Positions 16,178 to 25,495 of a DNA stretch of 64,000 nucleotides are shown in pieces. Made by a program: the position numbers and the translations under genes. The DNA is from Pseudomonas segetis (GTDB taxonomy: Bacteria; Pseudomonadota; Gammaproteobacteria; Pseudomonadales; Pseudomonadaceae): the NCBI RefSeq assembly GCF_900188155.1, contig NZ_FZOG01000002.1, positions 62,001 through 126,000 on the forward strand, given 5' to 3'. Numbering within the stretch: position 1 is the stretch's first letter; each line of letters begins with the position of its first letter. The notes under the pieces are model-generated. The model did no database searches. It was not told where the DNA came from and saw only the letters and a program-made list of their open reading frames with translations.

Positions 16178-18016
16178 ATGCCACTTATGTTTCGCCGTTT
16201 TGAATCGCTGATCGACGTCTTCAAGCCAGCACCCGATCAAGCACCGCCCAAAGATGTAGCGCGTTTCTACCTGCACTATCTAAAGCAGGCCTGGCCACTG
16301 CTCTGCGCCCTGCTGGTCGTAGGCTTCTTTGCCGCGGTGATTGAAGTCGCGCTGTTCAGTTTTCTCGGCCAACTGATCGACATGGCCCAGCAAACACCCA
16401 GCAGCGAATTCTTCGCCAACTACAGCCAGCAACTGCTGTGGATGCTGGTCGTGGCCATGCTCATCCGCCCACTGGTGTTCGGCCTTCATGACCTGCTGGT
16501 CAACCAGGCCATATCGCCAAGCCTGACCAACCTCATCCGCTGGCAAAACCACCGGTATGTGCTCAAGCAGAGCCTGAACTTCTTCAATAATGATTTCGCC
16601 GGACGCATTGCCCAGCGCGTCATGCAAACAGGTCCATCGTTAAGCCAATCAGCCATACAAGTGGTTGATGCGCTTTGGCATGTGATCGTCTATGCCGGCA
16701 GCGCCATCTACCTCTTTGCCGAGGCCGATTTACGCCTGATCGCTCCACTGCTGATCTGGATCGTCGCCTATAGCCTGCTGCTCAAATATTTTGTGCCACG
16801 CATCAAGCAGCGCTCCGCAGCCGTGTCCTCCGCCCGCTCCAAGCTCATGGGACGGGTCGTCGATGGCTACAGCAATATCAGCACCCTGAAACTGTTCGCC
16901 CACACACAGGAAGAGGAAGCCTATGCCGGCAGCGCCATGCAGCATCTGCTGGACAAAGCGCGCAGCCAGACCCGAACAGTCACCGCCCTGGATTTCAGCG
17001 TAACCTGCATTAACGGCTTATTGATTGGCTCAACCGGAGCGCTGGCCCTGTGGCTCTGGAGCCAGGACCTTATCACCAGTGGCGCCATTGCTTTGTCCCT
17101 GGGGCTGGTGATCCGCATCAACAACATGGCCGAATGGATCATGTGGGTGGTCAACGGCATCTTCGAGAATATCGGCACCGTACAAGATGGTATTCGCTCG
17201 ATTGTGCAACCCGTGCAGGTGGTCGACCATCCCAATGCAGCGCCGCTGGAAGTCAGTAGTGGCGCGGTGAGTTTTGAGGATATCCACTTCCACTACGGCA
17301 AGGAAAGCGGCGTTATCGGCGGCCTCAGCCTGAGCGTCAAGGCGGGCGAAAAAATTGGCCTGGTCGGCCCTTCTGGCGCGGGCAAGTCGACCTTGGTCAG
17401 CGTGCTGCTGCGCCTGTACAACCTGCAAAGCGGACGTATTCTGATCGATGGGCAAAACATCGCTGCAGTCAGCCAGGAGAGCCTGCGATCACAGATTGGG
17501 GTAGTCACCCAGGACACCGCCCTGCTGCACCGTTCGATCCGCGACAACCTGCGCTATGGCAAACCCGATGCCACTGACGCGCAATTGGACGAAGCGGTGC
17601 GCAAGGTCAGCGCCGACGGCTTTATCGGCCGACTGGATGATGGCCAGGGCGGCTTGGGTTTAGATGCCCAGGTCGGCGAACGTGGCGTCAAGCTTTCGGG
17701 GGGCCAACGACAACGTATTGCGATTGCCCGGGTTCTGCTCAAGGATGCGCCGATCCTGGTACTGGACGAAGCCACCTCGGCACTCGACTCTGAAGTTGAA
17801 GCAGCCATCCAGGAAAGCCTCGATAGCTTGATGCAAGGTAAAACCGTGATTGCCATCGCCCACCGTTTATCGACCATCGCCCGGATGGACCGCCTGGTGG
17901 TTGTTGACCAGGGCCAGATAGTCGAAACCGGCACCCACGCAGAACTGATTGCCAAGGGCGGACTCTATGCGCGCCTCTGGCAGCATCAGACCGGTGGTTT
18001 TGTCGGCGTTGAATAG
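16178..18016 (+). CDS. MsbA-like ABC exporter (permease-ATPase fusion)
   Basis: A 612-residue half-transporter: six-helix exporter membrane domain (~30-345) fused to an ATPase with Walker A GPSGAGKST (~397), Q-loop VTQDTALLHRS, signature LSGGQRQR (~506), Walker B ILVLDEATS (~526) and the H-loop IAHRLST. It should act as a homodimer in the inner membrane and export a lipid, peptide or drug. The ATG at 16187 (MFRRFESL) has CAGG at better spacing and may be the real start. It is not in a kdtA/lpx context, so is probably not MsbA itself. Confidence 0.9.
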   Translation: MPLMFRRFESLIDVFKPAPDQAPPKDVARFYLHYLKQAWPLLCALLVVGFFAAVIEVALFSFLGQLIDMAQQTPSSEFFANYSQQLLWMLVVAMLIRPLVFGLHDLLVNQAISPSLTNLIRWQNHRYVLKQSLNFFNNDFAGRIAQRVMQTGPSLSQSAIQVVDALWHVIVYAGSAIYLFAEADLRLIAPLLIWIVAYSLLLKYFVPRIKQRSAAVSSARSKLMGRVVDGYSNISTLKLFAHTQEEEAYAGSAMQHLLDKARSQTRTVTALDFSVTCINGLLIGSTGALALWLWSQDLITSGAIALSLGLVIRINNMAEWIMWVVNGIFENIGTVQDGIRSIVQPVQVVDHPNAAPLEVSSGAVSFEDIHFHYGKESGVIGGLSLSVKAGEKIGLVGPSGAGKSTLVSVLLRLYNLQSGRILIDGQNIAAVSQESLRSQIGVVTQDTALLHRSIRDNLRYGKPDATDAQLDEAVRKVSADGFIGRLDDGQGGLGLDAQVGERGVKLSGGQRQRIAIARVLLKDAPILVLDEATSALDSEVEAAIQESLDSLMQGKTVIAIAHRLSTIARMDRLVVVDQGQIVETGTHAELIAKGGLYARLWQHQTGGFVGVE

Positions 18017-18246
18017 TCGCCTGGCTCAAGACTTATAGATAGCTTGCTTCGTAACTTAAAATTTAATAGTCTCTGTAACAAGGTGTGACAAATAGTCGCT
18101 ACGCGCTATACACCCCTTGCTTAAGCCTCCGGGCTTTGCTCGAGCTATTGAATCCGAGGCTTCTGGATCAGTGCAACCCAGACCCACTCGATGACAATTG
18201 CGAGTTTCAGTAGATGCGTGACTTCCAGTATTGAGGAAAGACCATT

Positions 18247-18513
18247 ATGAAAATTGCGTCAGTCGTAGCAGCCTTCATCACCAGCCTTGCTCCATCTGCA
18301 TTCGCCCAGGACATCGACCGCGAACCTGGCTCCGGTATTCCGGCGGTGAAGTACCAATACGGCATGGAAGTCGACATCAGCAAAGTTCTACATCGCACCG
18401 ACAATTCCAAGAAGGTCGGCGTGGTGCCGGTCAATGTGGTCTACGAAGACAGCAAAGGCGAGATTCACAAGATCCAGTTCCTGGAGTGGGGCAATGGCCC
18501 ACACAATGTCTAA
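18247..18513 (+). CDS. DUF2790-family exported protein
   Basis: An 88-residue protein with signal peptide (MKIASVVAAFITSLAPSAFA) and the DUF2790 core: YQYGMEVDISKVL, VGVVPVNVVYEDSKGEIHKIQFLEWG. This small periplasmic family is widespread and often multicopy in Pseudomonas, with no known biochemical function. A GAGGAAAG ribosome site precedes it. The 230-bp upstream spacer probably holds its promoter, though no clear box is seen. Confidence 0.85.
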   Translation: MKIASVVAAFITSLAPSAFAQDIDREPGSGIPAVKYQYGMEVDISKVLHRTDNSKKVGVVPVNVVYEDSKGEIHKIQFLEWGNGPHNV

Positions 18514-18576
18514 GCCGTTTAGCTGACAATATCTCGTAGCCCACCCACGGCAGTTCCCGAGTCATTGATCGAAGGC

Positions 18577-19713
18577 TCAGGCACTGCCGTCAGCTTGCCG
18601 ATAGGGCAGCAAGCTCCTCGCCTCCAGGGCATAGCGACTGATCCCTTCACACTCTTGCTCAAGAAACTGCGCCACGGCTGCGCGCAATCCAGGGTGACAC
18701 AGGTAATGCCAGGATCGGGTGATGACCGGCTCGAAGCCGCGAATCAGCTTGTGCTCGCCCTGAGCCCCGGCATCGAAACGCTCTAGCCCGCTGGCGATCG
18801 CATATTCCATGCCCTGGTAAAAACAGGTTTCGAAGTGCAACCGATCAAACTCGGCCAGACAGCCCCAGTAGCGACCATAAAAACTGTTACCGCCCACCAG
18901 ACTAAATGCCATCGCGACCGGCTGCGTGCCCTGCCTTGCAATCACCACCCGAATAGACTCGGGCATCTTTTCGGCCAGCAGGCTGAAAAACACCCGGGTC
19001 AGATAAGGCGCTCTGCCGCGCACACGATAGGTATTGGCGTAGCAGACATAGACGAAGTCCCACTCGGACTCGCTTAGCTGATGACCCTCGCGCCATTCAA
19101 ATTCGATGCCCTGCCCGGCCACCTGCTCACGCTCTTTGCGTAATTGCTTGCGCTTGCGCGAACTCAATGAGTCGAGAAAATCCTGAAAGTCGCGGTACTG
19201 GCGATTATGCCAGTGAAACTGGCAGCCAAGACGCTCCAACCATCCTTCGCGCCCGCGCATCAACGCATCGGCGGCCGGGTCTGTAAAGTTGATGTGCAAA
19301 CTCGACAAGCCCTGGTCATCCAGCGCCTGGGTAAGGCTATCGAGCACCTGGCCAACTAGCTGCGTATCACCCAGTAAACGCGGCCCTGTGACTGGAGAAA
19401 ATGGAATACCCGCCAGCAGTTTCGGGTAGTAAGCAATGCCCGCTCGCTCACAGGCATCGGCCCAGCCATGATCAAATACATACTCGCCGAACGAATGGGT
19501 TTTCAAGTATGCCGGTAGCGCTGCTTCCAGCTTGCCATCGGCATCGAACACCAACTGATGCGCTGGCGTCCAACCGGTTCCCGGACCAACACTGCCACTA
19601 AGCTCAAGCGCACAAAGAAAGCCATGTTTGAGGAACGGACTCTCAGCTGCAGCCAATCTGTCCCAGTCGACTGGATCAATATCAGGAAGTGAAATAGCGG
19701 TTTTTGTCTGCAT
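18577..19713 (-). CDS. FemAB/GNAT-like peptidogalycan-type acyltransferase family protein
   Basis: A 378-residue protein of the FemAB-like (formerly DUF482) family, starting MQTKTAISLPDIDPVDWDRL. Family segments include SLSSRKRKQLRKERE, CYANTYRVRGRAPYLTRVFF and SFYGRYWGCL. The double GNAT fold suggests transfer of an amino-acyl or acyl group, but the substrate is unknown. A longer frame to 19830 is rejected because it runs back through the porin terminator hairpin. Confidence 0.85.
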   Translation of the reverse strand: MQTKTAISLPDIDPVDWDRLAAAESPFLKHGFLCALELSGSVGPGTGWTPAHQLVFDADGKLEAALPAYLKTHSFGEYVFDHGWADACERAGIAYYPKLLAGIPFSPVTGPRLLGDTQLVGQVLDSLTQALDDQGLSSLHINFTDPAADALMRGREGWLERLGCQFHWHNRQYRDFQDFLDSLSSRKRKQLRKEREQVAGQGIEFEWREGHQLSESEWDFVYVCYANTYRVRGRAPYLTRVFFSLLAEKMPESIRVVIARQGTQPVAMAFSLVGGNSFYGRYWGCLAEFDRLHFETCFYQGMEYAIASGLERFDAGAQGEHKLIRGFEPVITRSWHYLCHPGLRAAVAQFLEQECEGISRYALEARSLLPYRQADGSA

Positions 19714-19741
19714 CTGCGCAGTCTGAACTTTAGTGCCGACG

Positions 19742-19771
19742 AAAAAAAGCCCCGCAAAACAAGCGAGGCTT
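19742..19771 (-). terminator. Intrinsic terminator downstream of the porin
   Basis: On the minus strand AAGCCTCGC pairs with GCGGGGCTT (one wobble) and is followed by seven T. A further stem, CCCCGATGGT (19803-19812) with ACCATCGGGG (19831-19840), lies between it and the porin stop. Confidence 0.85.
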
Positions 19772-19848
19772 AAAAGGAGCAACTTTCGTTTAAAACACAG
19801 CACCCCGATGGTCTTGAGTACAGCGGCCAAACCATCGGGGCGCAGGTT

Positions 19849-21162
19849 TTAGAATACGTACTGCAGGCGCATTACAAAGGCATCGCCATCATCATCGCCG
19901 TTGGCATTGGTAATGCCATCGGTGGTGGTCATGACGTAGTTGGCTGCAACCTTCACGGCCTCGTTGGCATACCAGTTCACACCGATGGTGTTGATGTCTG
20001 CTTCAGTATCACCCACTTCACGCGTTGGAGAGGCCACCACAACGTTGTCATCTTCAACTTTGATATGGTCGTAGCGGTAGAAAATTTCCCAGGCGCCGAT
20101 TTGCTTGTTCTCAGGCTTGATGCTGTCGAACTTGGCACCGTCAAGCTTGTAGCCGCGGGATTCACCGGTCAGGGTGTAAGCCAGTTGGCCGTAGTAACCA
20201 TCAGACTTCACGTCTTCGATGGTGCTGCGTGCAGACTTCATTTTACGGGTCAGGTACTCAGCCTGGGCCGAGAAAGGGCCTGTTGCCCATGCAAATTCAG
20301 CACCCCATACCGAGTCGTCATCAAAGTCGCCGGAAGCGGCCTGGAAACCACCGAAGGTCGCACGGTTGCCGTTGTCACCGGCGGAGTTGCCACCGTTTGT
20401 GGAAACACCGCGAACCGTCAGGCGTGGGCGAATACGGCCATCGACGGCGGCATCCGAAAGGTCCCGATAAGCATAGTTGACACCCATGTGCAGCACGTTG
20501 CCAGACTCAGCCATTGGTGCGAACACGCCGCGCAGGTTGAACTGCTTGACGCTGTCGCCGTCATCATCGTTGACGTCCTTGGATGAAACGCTACCCGACA
20601 AGTAGGCCATGCTGCCCATGACTGCGCTGGCCTGGGCGCCCAGGCCGTTTTCGTGACCATTTACCCAGTCGGCCACTTCATAAGCGGCGTTACGCTCGAT
20701 AGCAGTGATCCACTTTGAGCTGGTGGCTTTTTCCAGACCGAAATCCGGGTCAAAGCGACCAAAGCGCAGTTTCACCGGGTCGAACCCCGTGTAGGAGATA
20801 GAGGCTTCATCGAAATAGCCATCATCGGAGTTGCCCGCGTTATGAGCAAAGTCGTAGCTGATTGCGTACTTCCAGTCTTTGTAGGCAACACCGCTTAATT
20901 CAAGGAAAGCGCGGCGGAAGTAGGCTGCGTCTGCAGTGTTGCCGTTTTTGGTGTAGAAGCCATCAAAGCGGCTGTAGTCGGCTTGCAAGCGACCACCCAG
21001 CTTGAAGCTGAATTCTTTGTCAGTGGTGGCAACCTCAAGGCCGCCTTTGGTCTTGATAACAATGTCTGAGCCATCCGTGGTCACAGTGCCTGCGAATGCT
21101 TGCGCTGAAACGGCAAGAGCCAATGTACTCGCTACGACACCCGCGAAATGCTTACGGATCAT
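19849..21162 (-). CDS. OprO/OprP-family phosphate-selective porin
   Basis: An outer-membrane trimeric-porin-type protein of about 437 residues, starting [17 protein letters not shown] with GGGGAA upstream (a longer start at 21183 is less likely). Signal peptide cleavage is expected after QAFA. Beta-strand alternation is evident and the chain ends in LQYVF with a C-terminal Phe, the BAM signal. [28 protein letters not shown] and [14 protein letters not shown] are OprP/O hallmarks. OprP carries phosphate and OprO pyrophosphate, usually under PhoB; which one this resembles more is not decidable by eye. Confidence 0.92.
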   Translation of the reverse strand: MIRKHFAGVVASTLALAVSAQAFAGTVTTDGSDIVIKTKGGLEVATTDKEFSFKLGGRLQADYSRFDGFYTKNGNTADAAYFRRAFLELSGVAYKDWKYAISYDFAHNAGNSDDGYFDEASISYTGFDPVKLRFGRFDPDFGLEKATSSKWITAIERNAAYEVADWVNGHENGLGAQASAVMGSMAYLSGSVSSKDVNDDDGDSVKQFNLRGVFAPMAESGNVLHMGVNYAYRDLSDAAVDGRIRPRLTVRGVSTNGGNSAGDNGNRATFGGFQAASGDFDDDSVWGAEFAWATGPFSAQAEYLTRKMKSARSTIEDVKSDGYYGQLAYTLTGESRGYKLDGAKFDSIKPENKQIGAWEIFYRYDHIKVEDDNVVVASPTREVGDTEADINTIGVNWYANEAVKVAANYVMTTTDGITNANGDDDGDAFVMRLQYVF

Positions 21163-21265
21163 CGGAAATTCCCCTTTGGACAAATGGTCAAAAACACCCG
21201 AGCGATGGTGCTCGTTTGTGCAGGGGGAATCTTGGAGTCAACAGATGTCAGGCAAGTTGCTGATA

Positions 21266-21284
21266 TATAAATATTTGATGACAG
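21266..21284 (-). promoter_or_regulatory. Possible PhoB half-site upstream of the porin
   Basis: The minus strand reads CTGTCATCAAATATTTATA, matching the first 7-mer CTGTCAT and the A/T linker of a Pho box, but the second repeat is not conserved. It lies about 105-120 bases before the porin start. Confidence 0.3.
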
Positions 21285-21401
21285 CGGAACTTTTTAAACC
21301 CATAAAGAATAAGCATTTGACGCGCGATTAACGAGCCAAATAACCACTTGATTTTAAAGGTTAAATTGAAACAGGAAAGTCAACGGACGCGCTACACCCT
21401 T

Positions 21402-21635
21402 CTAATCGGATGAGCGCTGAGCGTCTGCTAGTTTCTGTGCAAGCCCGTCAAGGTCTTCAGCCTTCTCAAGCTGCATCTTGCGATAAACCGCCTGGCTTAT
21501 TTTCATTTGCCTGATGAAACGCCTGCAATTAACGCAGAGAGTCAAATGCAGGCGCACTTCAAGCCCACGACTCAGGCTCAAGCGATTATCTAGATAGTCA
21601 CTGGAATTGGCGACTAGTTCTTTACAGCTCAACAT
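21402..21635 (-). CDS. Zinc-finger anti-sigma factor (cytosolic)
   Basis: A 77-residue protein of the zf-HC2/ZAS type: CKELVANSSDYLDNRLS, then H-x3-C-x2-C in HLTLCVNC (~31-38), the zinc-binding anti-sigma signature. It has no transmembrane segment, so it should be a soluble sensor, probably of redox or metal state. Its start overlaps the end of the ECF gene by 7 bases, so the two are coupled and it most likely holds that sigma factor inactive. Confidence 0.85.
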   Translation of the reverse strand: MLSCKELVANSSDYLDNRLSLSRGLEVRLHLTLCVNCRRFIRQMKISQAVYRKMQLEKAEDLDGLAQKLADAQRSSD

Positions 21636-22240
21636 TGACCTGTTTCCTCAAAATGCTCCAGGGTGGCGAACATCTTTAGGCGTGCCCGGTGCAACAACAC
21701 CCGCACGTTAGAGAGCGAGATGTCTAAAAGATTACAAATTTCCTCAAGCTCCAAGCCCTGGCGTTCTCTCAACACCAACACACTGCTTTGCATGTTCGAC
21801 AGACTGCCCAGGGTCTTTTCCAGGCATTCGCGTAATTCATTCTGCAAGAGCATTGCTTCTGGCGTGTCCTGATGCCACTCATGGGGCGCCATGAGCCAAT
21901 GACCGTCATCGGCAAAACGATCATCGCCAATGGTCCCGTGCGGGCCAGGCAGATCGTCCATCAGCACTTCGCGACGGTTATGTTTCAAGCGGGTTTTTGC
22001 AGTGTTAGCCGTAATGGTGAGCAACCAGGTTTTCAAGCTCGAACGCCCTTGAAAACCTTTCAAACTATTGACCACCGCGAGCCAGGCATCCTGAACAACC
22101 TCATCAGAATTACGGCTGCCAACTATGGCAAGTGCCACGGCTCGCATGGAACCTTGATAGGTCGCGACCAACTCCCTGTAAGCACTCTCTTCCCCGCTCA
22201 AAAGCCGGGAGAGCAACGCACTATCTTCTGGATATTCCAT
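21629..22240 (-). CDS. ECF-type RNA polymerase sigma factor
   Basis: A 203-residue group-4 sigma factor with region 2 (~20-90, with DEVVQDAWLAVVNSLKGFQG and SSLKTWLLTITAN) and region 4 (~135-195, with LRERQGLELEEICNLLDISL). It should direct transcription of a small regulon. Its ATG overlaps the KASIII stop by one base (TAATG), and the anti-sigma gene overlaps its 3' end. The same KASIII-ECF-anti-sigma order is recalled from P. aeruginosa PA3286-PA3284. Confidence 0.92.
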   Translation of the reverse strand: MEYPEDSALLSRLLSGEESAYRELVATYQGSMRAVALAIVGSRNSDEVVQDAWLAVVNSLKGFQGRSSLKTWLLTITANTAKTRLKHNRREVLMDDLPGPHGTIGDDRFADDGHWLMAPHEWHQDTPEAMLLQNELRECLEKTLGSLSNMQSSVLVLRERQGLELEEICNLLDISLSNVRVLLHRARLKMFATLEHFEETGQC

Positions 22241-23367
22241 TAATGTTTTCGCAAAATTACACTACCGATTGAATAACCGGCTCCAAATGAGCTAAGTACG
22301 CCTAAGGAGCCACCTGCCAGATCGTCCTGGTGCTTGTGCAAGGCAATCACCGATCCTGCCGAGCTGGTATTTGCATACTCATCAAGAATCACCGGAGCTT
22401 CGCTAGGTTCGGCATCCCGGCCAAGTAGCTTGCGAGCAATCAGCAAATTCATGTTGAGGTTAGCTTGATGCAACCAAAAACGCTTAACGTCGCTGACGTT
22501 AAGATTGTTTTCCTGAAGGTGGGCGGCAATCAACTCCGCCACCATCGGACAAACATCCTTGAAAACCTTACGGCCTTCTTGCACGAACAATTTGTCCCGT
22601 GCGCCAATACCCTCTTCAGCCGCCCGGTTTAGGAAGCCAAAGTTGTTGCGGATATTGTTGGAGAACTGGGTCAGCAACTTGGTGCTGACCACGTCAAACT
22701 GGTATTCCGATGTTGCCTGGTCAGCGCGTTCAATTACGACGGCAGTCGCTGCATCACCGAAAATGAAATGGCTGTCGCGATCACGGAAATTCAAGTGACC
22801 GGTGCAGATCTCGGGATTGACCATCAACACAGCCCTGGCCTGGCCCAACTGGACGCTGTTGGCGGCAGCCTGAATGCCAAAGGTGGCAGAGGAACAGGCA
22901 ACGTTCATGTCGTAACCAAAGCCCTGGATGCCAAGCGCTGCTTGAACTTCAATCGCAACTGCCGGATAGGCCCGCTGCAAGTTGGAACAGGCAACTATCA
23001 CCCCGTCGATATCCGCGGCGGTTTTACCGGCTCGCGCCAGTGCCTCATTCGCCGCGCCGACGGCCATCTCGCAGAGCACACCCCACTGGTCATTGCTGCG
23101 CTCAGGAATACGAGGTGTCATGCGTTGCGGATCGAGGATACCGTCCTTGTTCATGACGAAGCGGCTCTTGATCCCGGATGCTTTTTCAATAAATGCGCTG
23201 TTTGACTCGGTTAACGCCTCAACCTCGCCACGGGCGATGGCTTGCGCGTTTTCTGCATTGAACAGCTGGACATAGCTATTGAAGGACTGGACCAATTCGT
23301 CGTTGGAAATACTATTAGCCGGGGTGTAGAGGCCCGTTCCACTGATTACGACGTTATGTACGGTCAT
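22240..23367 (-). CDS. Beta-ketoacyl-ACP synthase III family protein
   Basis: A 375-residue thiolase-fold condensing enzyme starting MTVHNVVISGTGLYTP (a longer start at 23430 adds unrelated residues). The catalytic triad is present: Cys158 (NVACSSAT), His300 (FWLHQANLNM) and Asn333 (YANTSSAGS). From memory, the P. aeruginosa homologue PA3286 condenses octanoyl-CoA with malonyl-ACP, shunting beta-oxidation products into fatty acid synthesis; that function is a likely inference here. It is first gene of an operon with an ECF sigma and its anti-sigma. Confidence 0.93.
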   Translation of the reverse strand: MTVHNVVISGTGLYTPANSISNDELVQSFNSYVQLFNAENAQAIARGEVEALTESNSAFIEKASGIKSRFVMNKDGILDPQRMTPRIPERSNDQWGVLCEMAVGAANEALARAGKTAADIDGVIVACSNLQRAYPAVAIEVQAALGIQGFGYDMNVACSSATFGIQAAANSVQLGQARAVLMVNPEICTGHLNFRDRDSHFIFGDAATAVVIERADQATSEYQFDVVSTKLLTQFSNNIRNNFGFLNRAAEEGIGARDKLFVQEGRKVFKDVCPMVAELIAAHLQENNLNVSDVKRFWLHQANLNMNLLIARKLLGRDAEPSEAPVILDEYANTSSAGSVIALHKHQDDLAGGSLGVLSSFGAGYSIGSVILRKH

Positions 23368-23734
23368 TACTGTTGTCCTCAGCCGCATGTGGCGGTCAAT
23401 TTTTAGCTGGCTTGCAGCCATTTGCCACAAGCGTCAATTCGGGTGCATACAGCGCGATTCGCTAGGCAGTGCGCCCCGACAATCAAAACACGGATTTTGC
23501 CACAGCAAATCAAATTCGTCCTAAGCGTTCGACTGATGGGAAGCATGAAGGACCCAACAACTGTGCGGATATTATGCAATTAGCACCGCAAATGCCATTA
23601 ACTTGCCACAACCCCAGGGTGGTCACAGGCAAATCATCGGCTAAACCCTGTCCCTGAAGTCGCAAAAACCACTCGGTTTCGCGTATCGTTTGGCTAACCT
23701 GCTTAAACCAAGCACATACTTATGGAGCAGCAGC
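23368..23734. other. Spacer between divergent KASIII operon and leader ORF
   Basis: The 367-bp region should contain two divergent promoters. On the minus strand GAATTGACGC at about 23433-23442 could be a -35 box for the KASIII operon, but no matching -10 is obvious. No RNA gene or repeat is seen. Confidence 0.4.
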
Positions 23735-23833
23735 ATGGCGCCTGACAGCATTTATTTTAGATCCACGAGCACTCACATCAAGATCATCCGCAGTCAGGCG
23801 CTGGCAAATTTTCAACAAAAGGAACTTGTATGA
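23735..23833 (+). CDS. Putative 32-residue leader peptide
   Basis: ATG at 23735 with a GGAG site 7 bases upstream opens a 33-codon frame, beginning MAPDSIYFRSTSTHIKIIRS, whose TGA overlaps the next gene's ATG (ATGA at 23830-23833). The geometry is that of a translationally coupled leader or a small partner. It has no membrane segment and no run of a single amino acid suggesting attenuation. The downstream gene also has its own AAGGA, so the frame might be chance. Confidence 0.45.
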   Translation: MAPDSIYFRSTSTHIKIIRSQALANFQQKELV

Positions 23834-25440
23834 ATCTGTCTCTACTGAGCCGCTACGCATTTTTTGCTTTTTGTGTCCTGTTTACCCTGATCAACCTGCT
23901 GTTTGTGCAGCATGAATGGGTTTGGCCGCTGATCTTCATTGGCGGCGCCCTGAGCATCATCGGTGTGATCGACTTGCTGCAACAGCCGCAGGCTGTTCGC
24001 CGCAACTATCCGATCCTTGGCAATATTCGCTACCTGGTCGAAGCCATCCGTCCCGAAATACGTCAGTACCTGCTTGAGGCCGATGGCGACAAACTACCGT
24101 TTTCCCGTTCGCAACGCACACTGGTCTATGCCCGCGCCAAGAATCAGGGCGGCGATAAGCCATTTGGCACCTTGATTGATGTCTATCAGGACGGGTTCGA
24201 GTTTATCGGCCACTCCATGCGCCCTGCCCCAGTCAGCGACCCCAAGGACTTCAGGGTCACCATCGGCGGCCCGTTGTGCACCCAACCCTATTCGGCCTCG
24301 GTATTCAATATCTCGGCGATGAGCTTCGGCTCCTTGAGTGGCAATGCAATTCAAGCCTTGAACAAAGGCGCCATGCTCGGCGGCTTCGCCCACGACACAG
24401 GCGAAGGCAGCATCAGCCCTTATCACCGCCAACACGGTGGCGACCTGATTTGGGAACTAGGCAGTGGCTACTTCGGTTGCCGCACCGCCGACGGCAAGTT
24501 TGACCCGGAACGCTTTGCCGAACAGGCCAAGTCGGCGCAAGTAAAAATGATCGAGATCAAGCTCAGCCAAGGCGCCAAGCCAGGTCACGGTGGGATATTG
24601 CCGAAACACAAGATCTCCGAAGAAATCGCCCTGACACGTGGCATCCCCATGGGCATCGACTGCGTATCACCATCAAGCCACAGCGAGTTCTCAACCCCGA
24701 TCGAGCTGCTCGAGTTCATTGCCAGGCTTCGTGAGCTGTCCGGAGGCAAGCCCGTTGGTTTCAAGTTATGCCTGGGCCACCCCTGGGAGTTCATGGGCAT
24801 AGCCAAGGCCATGCTCGAGACGGGCATCCTGCCTGACTTTATTGTGGTCGACGGCAAGGAAGGAGGCACCGGGGCCGCGCCCGTAGAGTTCACCGACCAC
24901 ATTGGCGTGCCAATGCGTGAGGGCCTGCTGTTTGTCCACAACACCCTGGTCGGGCTCAATCTGCGGGATAAGATCAAGCTGGGCGCCAGTGGCAAAATTG
25001 TAAGTGCTTTCGATATCGCCAGCGTACTGGCCATCGGCGCTGACTGGGCAAACTCCGCACGAGGCTTCATGTTTGCGATCGGTTGCATCCAGAGCCAGTC
25101 GTGCCACACCAACAAATGCCCAACCGGGGTTGCCACCCAAGACCCGCTCCGCCAGCGTGCATTGGTGGTGGGTGATAAAGCCGAGCGCGTCTACAACTTC
25201 CATCACAACACCCTGCATGCATTGGCTGAAATGCTCGCTGCGGCTGGCCTTGAACATCCAAGTCAACTGGATGCCAAGCATCTGGTGCGGCGCATTTCCG
25301 CCACCGAGATCAAGTTGTTTTCGCAGCAACACGTGTTTTTGAAGCCTGGCGAATTATTGAGCGGCAAGATTGAAGGCGAGTTTTATGAGCGCATGTGGTC
25401 CATGGCGCGACCTGACAGCTTCGACGCAACGGTCATGTGA
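23830..25440 (+). CDS. FMN-binding glutamate-synthase-like membrane protein
   Basis: A 536-residue protein with two N-terminal transmembrane helices (~8-26 and ~31-48) and a domain homologous to the FMN-binding synthase domain of glutamate synthase: ISAMSFGSLSGNA, EGSISPYH, KPGHGGILPKHKI, VDGKEGGTGAAP, and the Fe-S Cys segment GCIQSQSCHTNKCPTGVATQ. It lacks the glutaminase and the C-terminal beta-helix domains, so it is not glutamate synthase; the acceptor is unknown. It may be a membrane-bound flavoprotein oxidoreductase with an Fe-S cluster. Confidence 0.9.
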   Translation: MNLSLLSRYAFFAFCVLFTLINLLFVQHEWVWPLIFIGGALSIIGVIDLLQQPQAVRRNYPILGNIRYLVEAIRPEIRQYLLEADGDKLPFSRSQRTLVYARAKNQGGDKPFGTLIDVYQDGFEFIGHSMRPAPVSDPKDFRVTIGGPLCTQPYSASVFNISAMSFGSLSGNAIQALNKGAMLGGFAHDTGEGSISPYHRQHGGDLIWELGSGYFGCRTADGKFDPERFAEQAKSAQVKMIEIKLSQGAKPGHGGILPKHKISEEIALTRGIPMGIDCVSPSSHSEFSTPIELLEFIARLRELSGGKPVGFKLCLGHPWEFMGIAKAMLETGILPDFIVVDGKEGGTGAAPVEFTDHIGVPMREGLLFVHNTLVGLNLRDKIKLGASGKIVSAFDIASVLAIGADWANSARGFMFAIGCIQSQSCHTNKCPTGVATQDPLRQRALVVGDKAERVYNFHHNTLHALAEMLAAAGLEHPSQLDAKHLVRRISATEIKLFSQQHVFLKPGELLSGKIEGEFYERMWSMARPDSFDATVM

Positions 25441-25495
25441 ACCCACTCAACAATCCAGCCAGTTGGCATACTCAACGACTAAATAGAGCGCATCG

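Noticed and set aside
19714..19830. N-terminal extension of the FemAB-like protein
   Set aside because: It would translate through the terminator hairpin of the porin gene; the ATG at 19713 gives a family-like N-terminus.
23830..25440. Glutamate synthase large subunit
   Set aside because: The protein is 536 residues, lacks the glutaminase and beta-helix domains and has transmembrane helices, so the name would be wrong.
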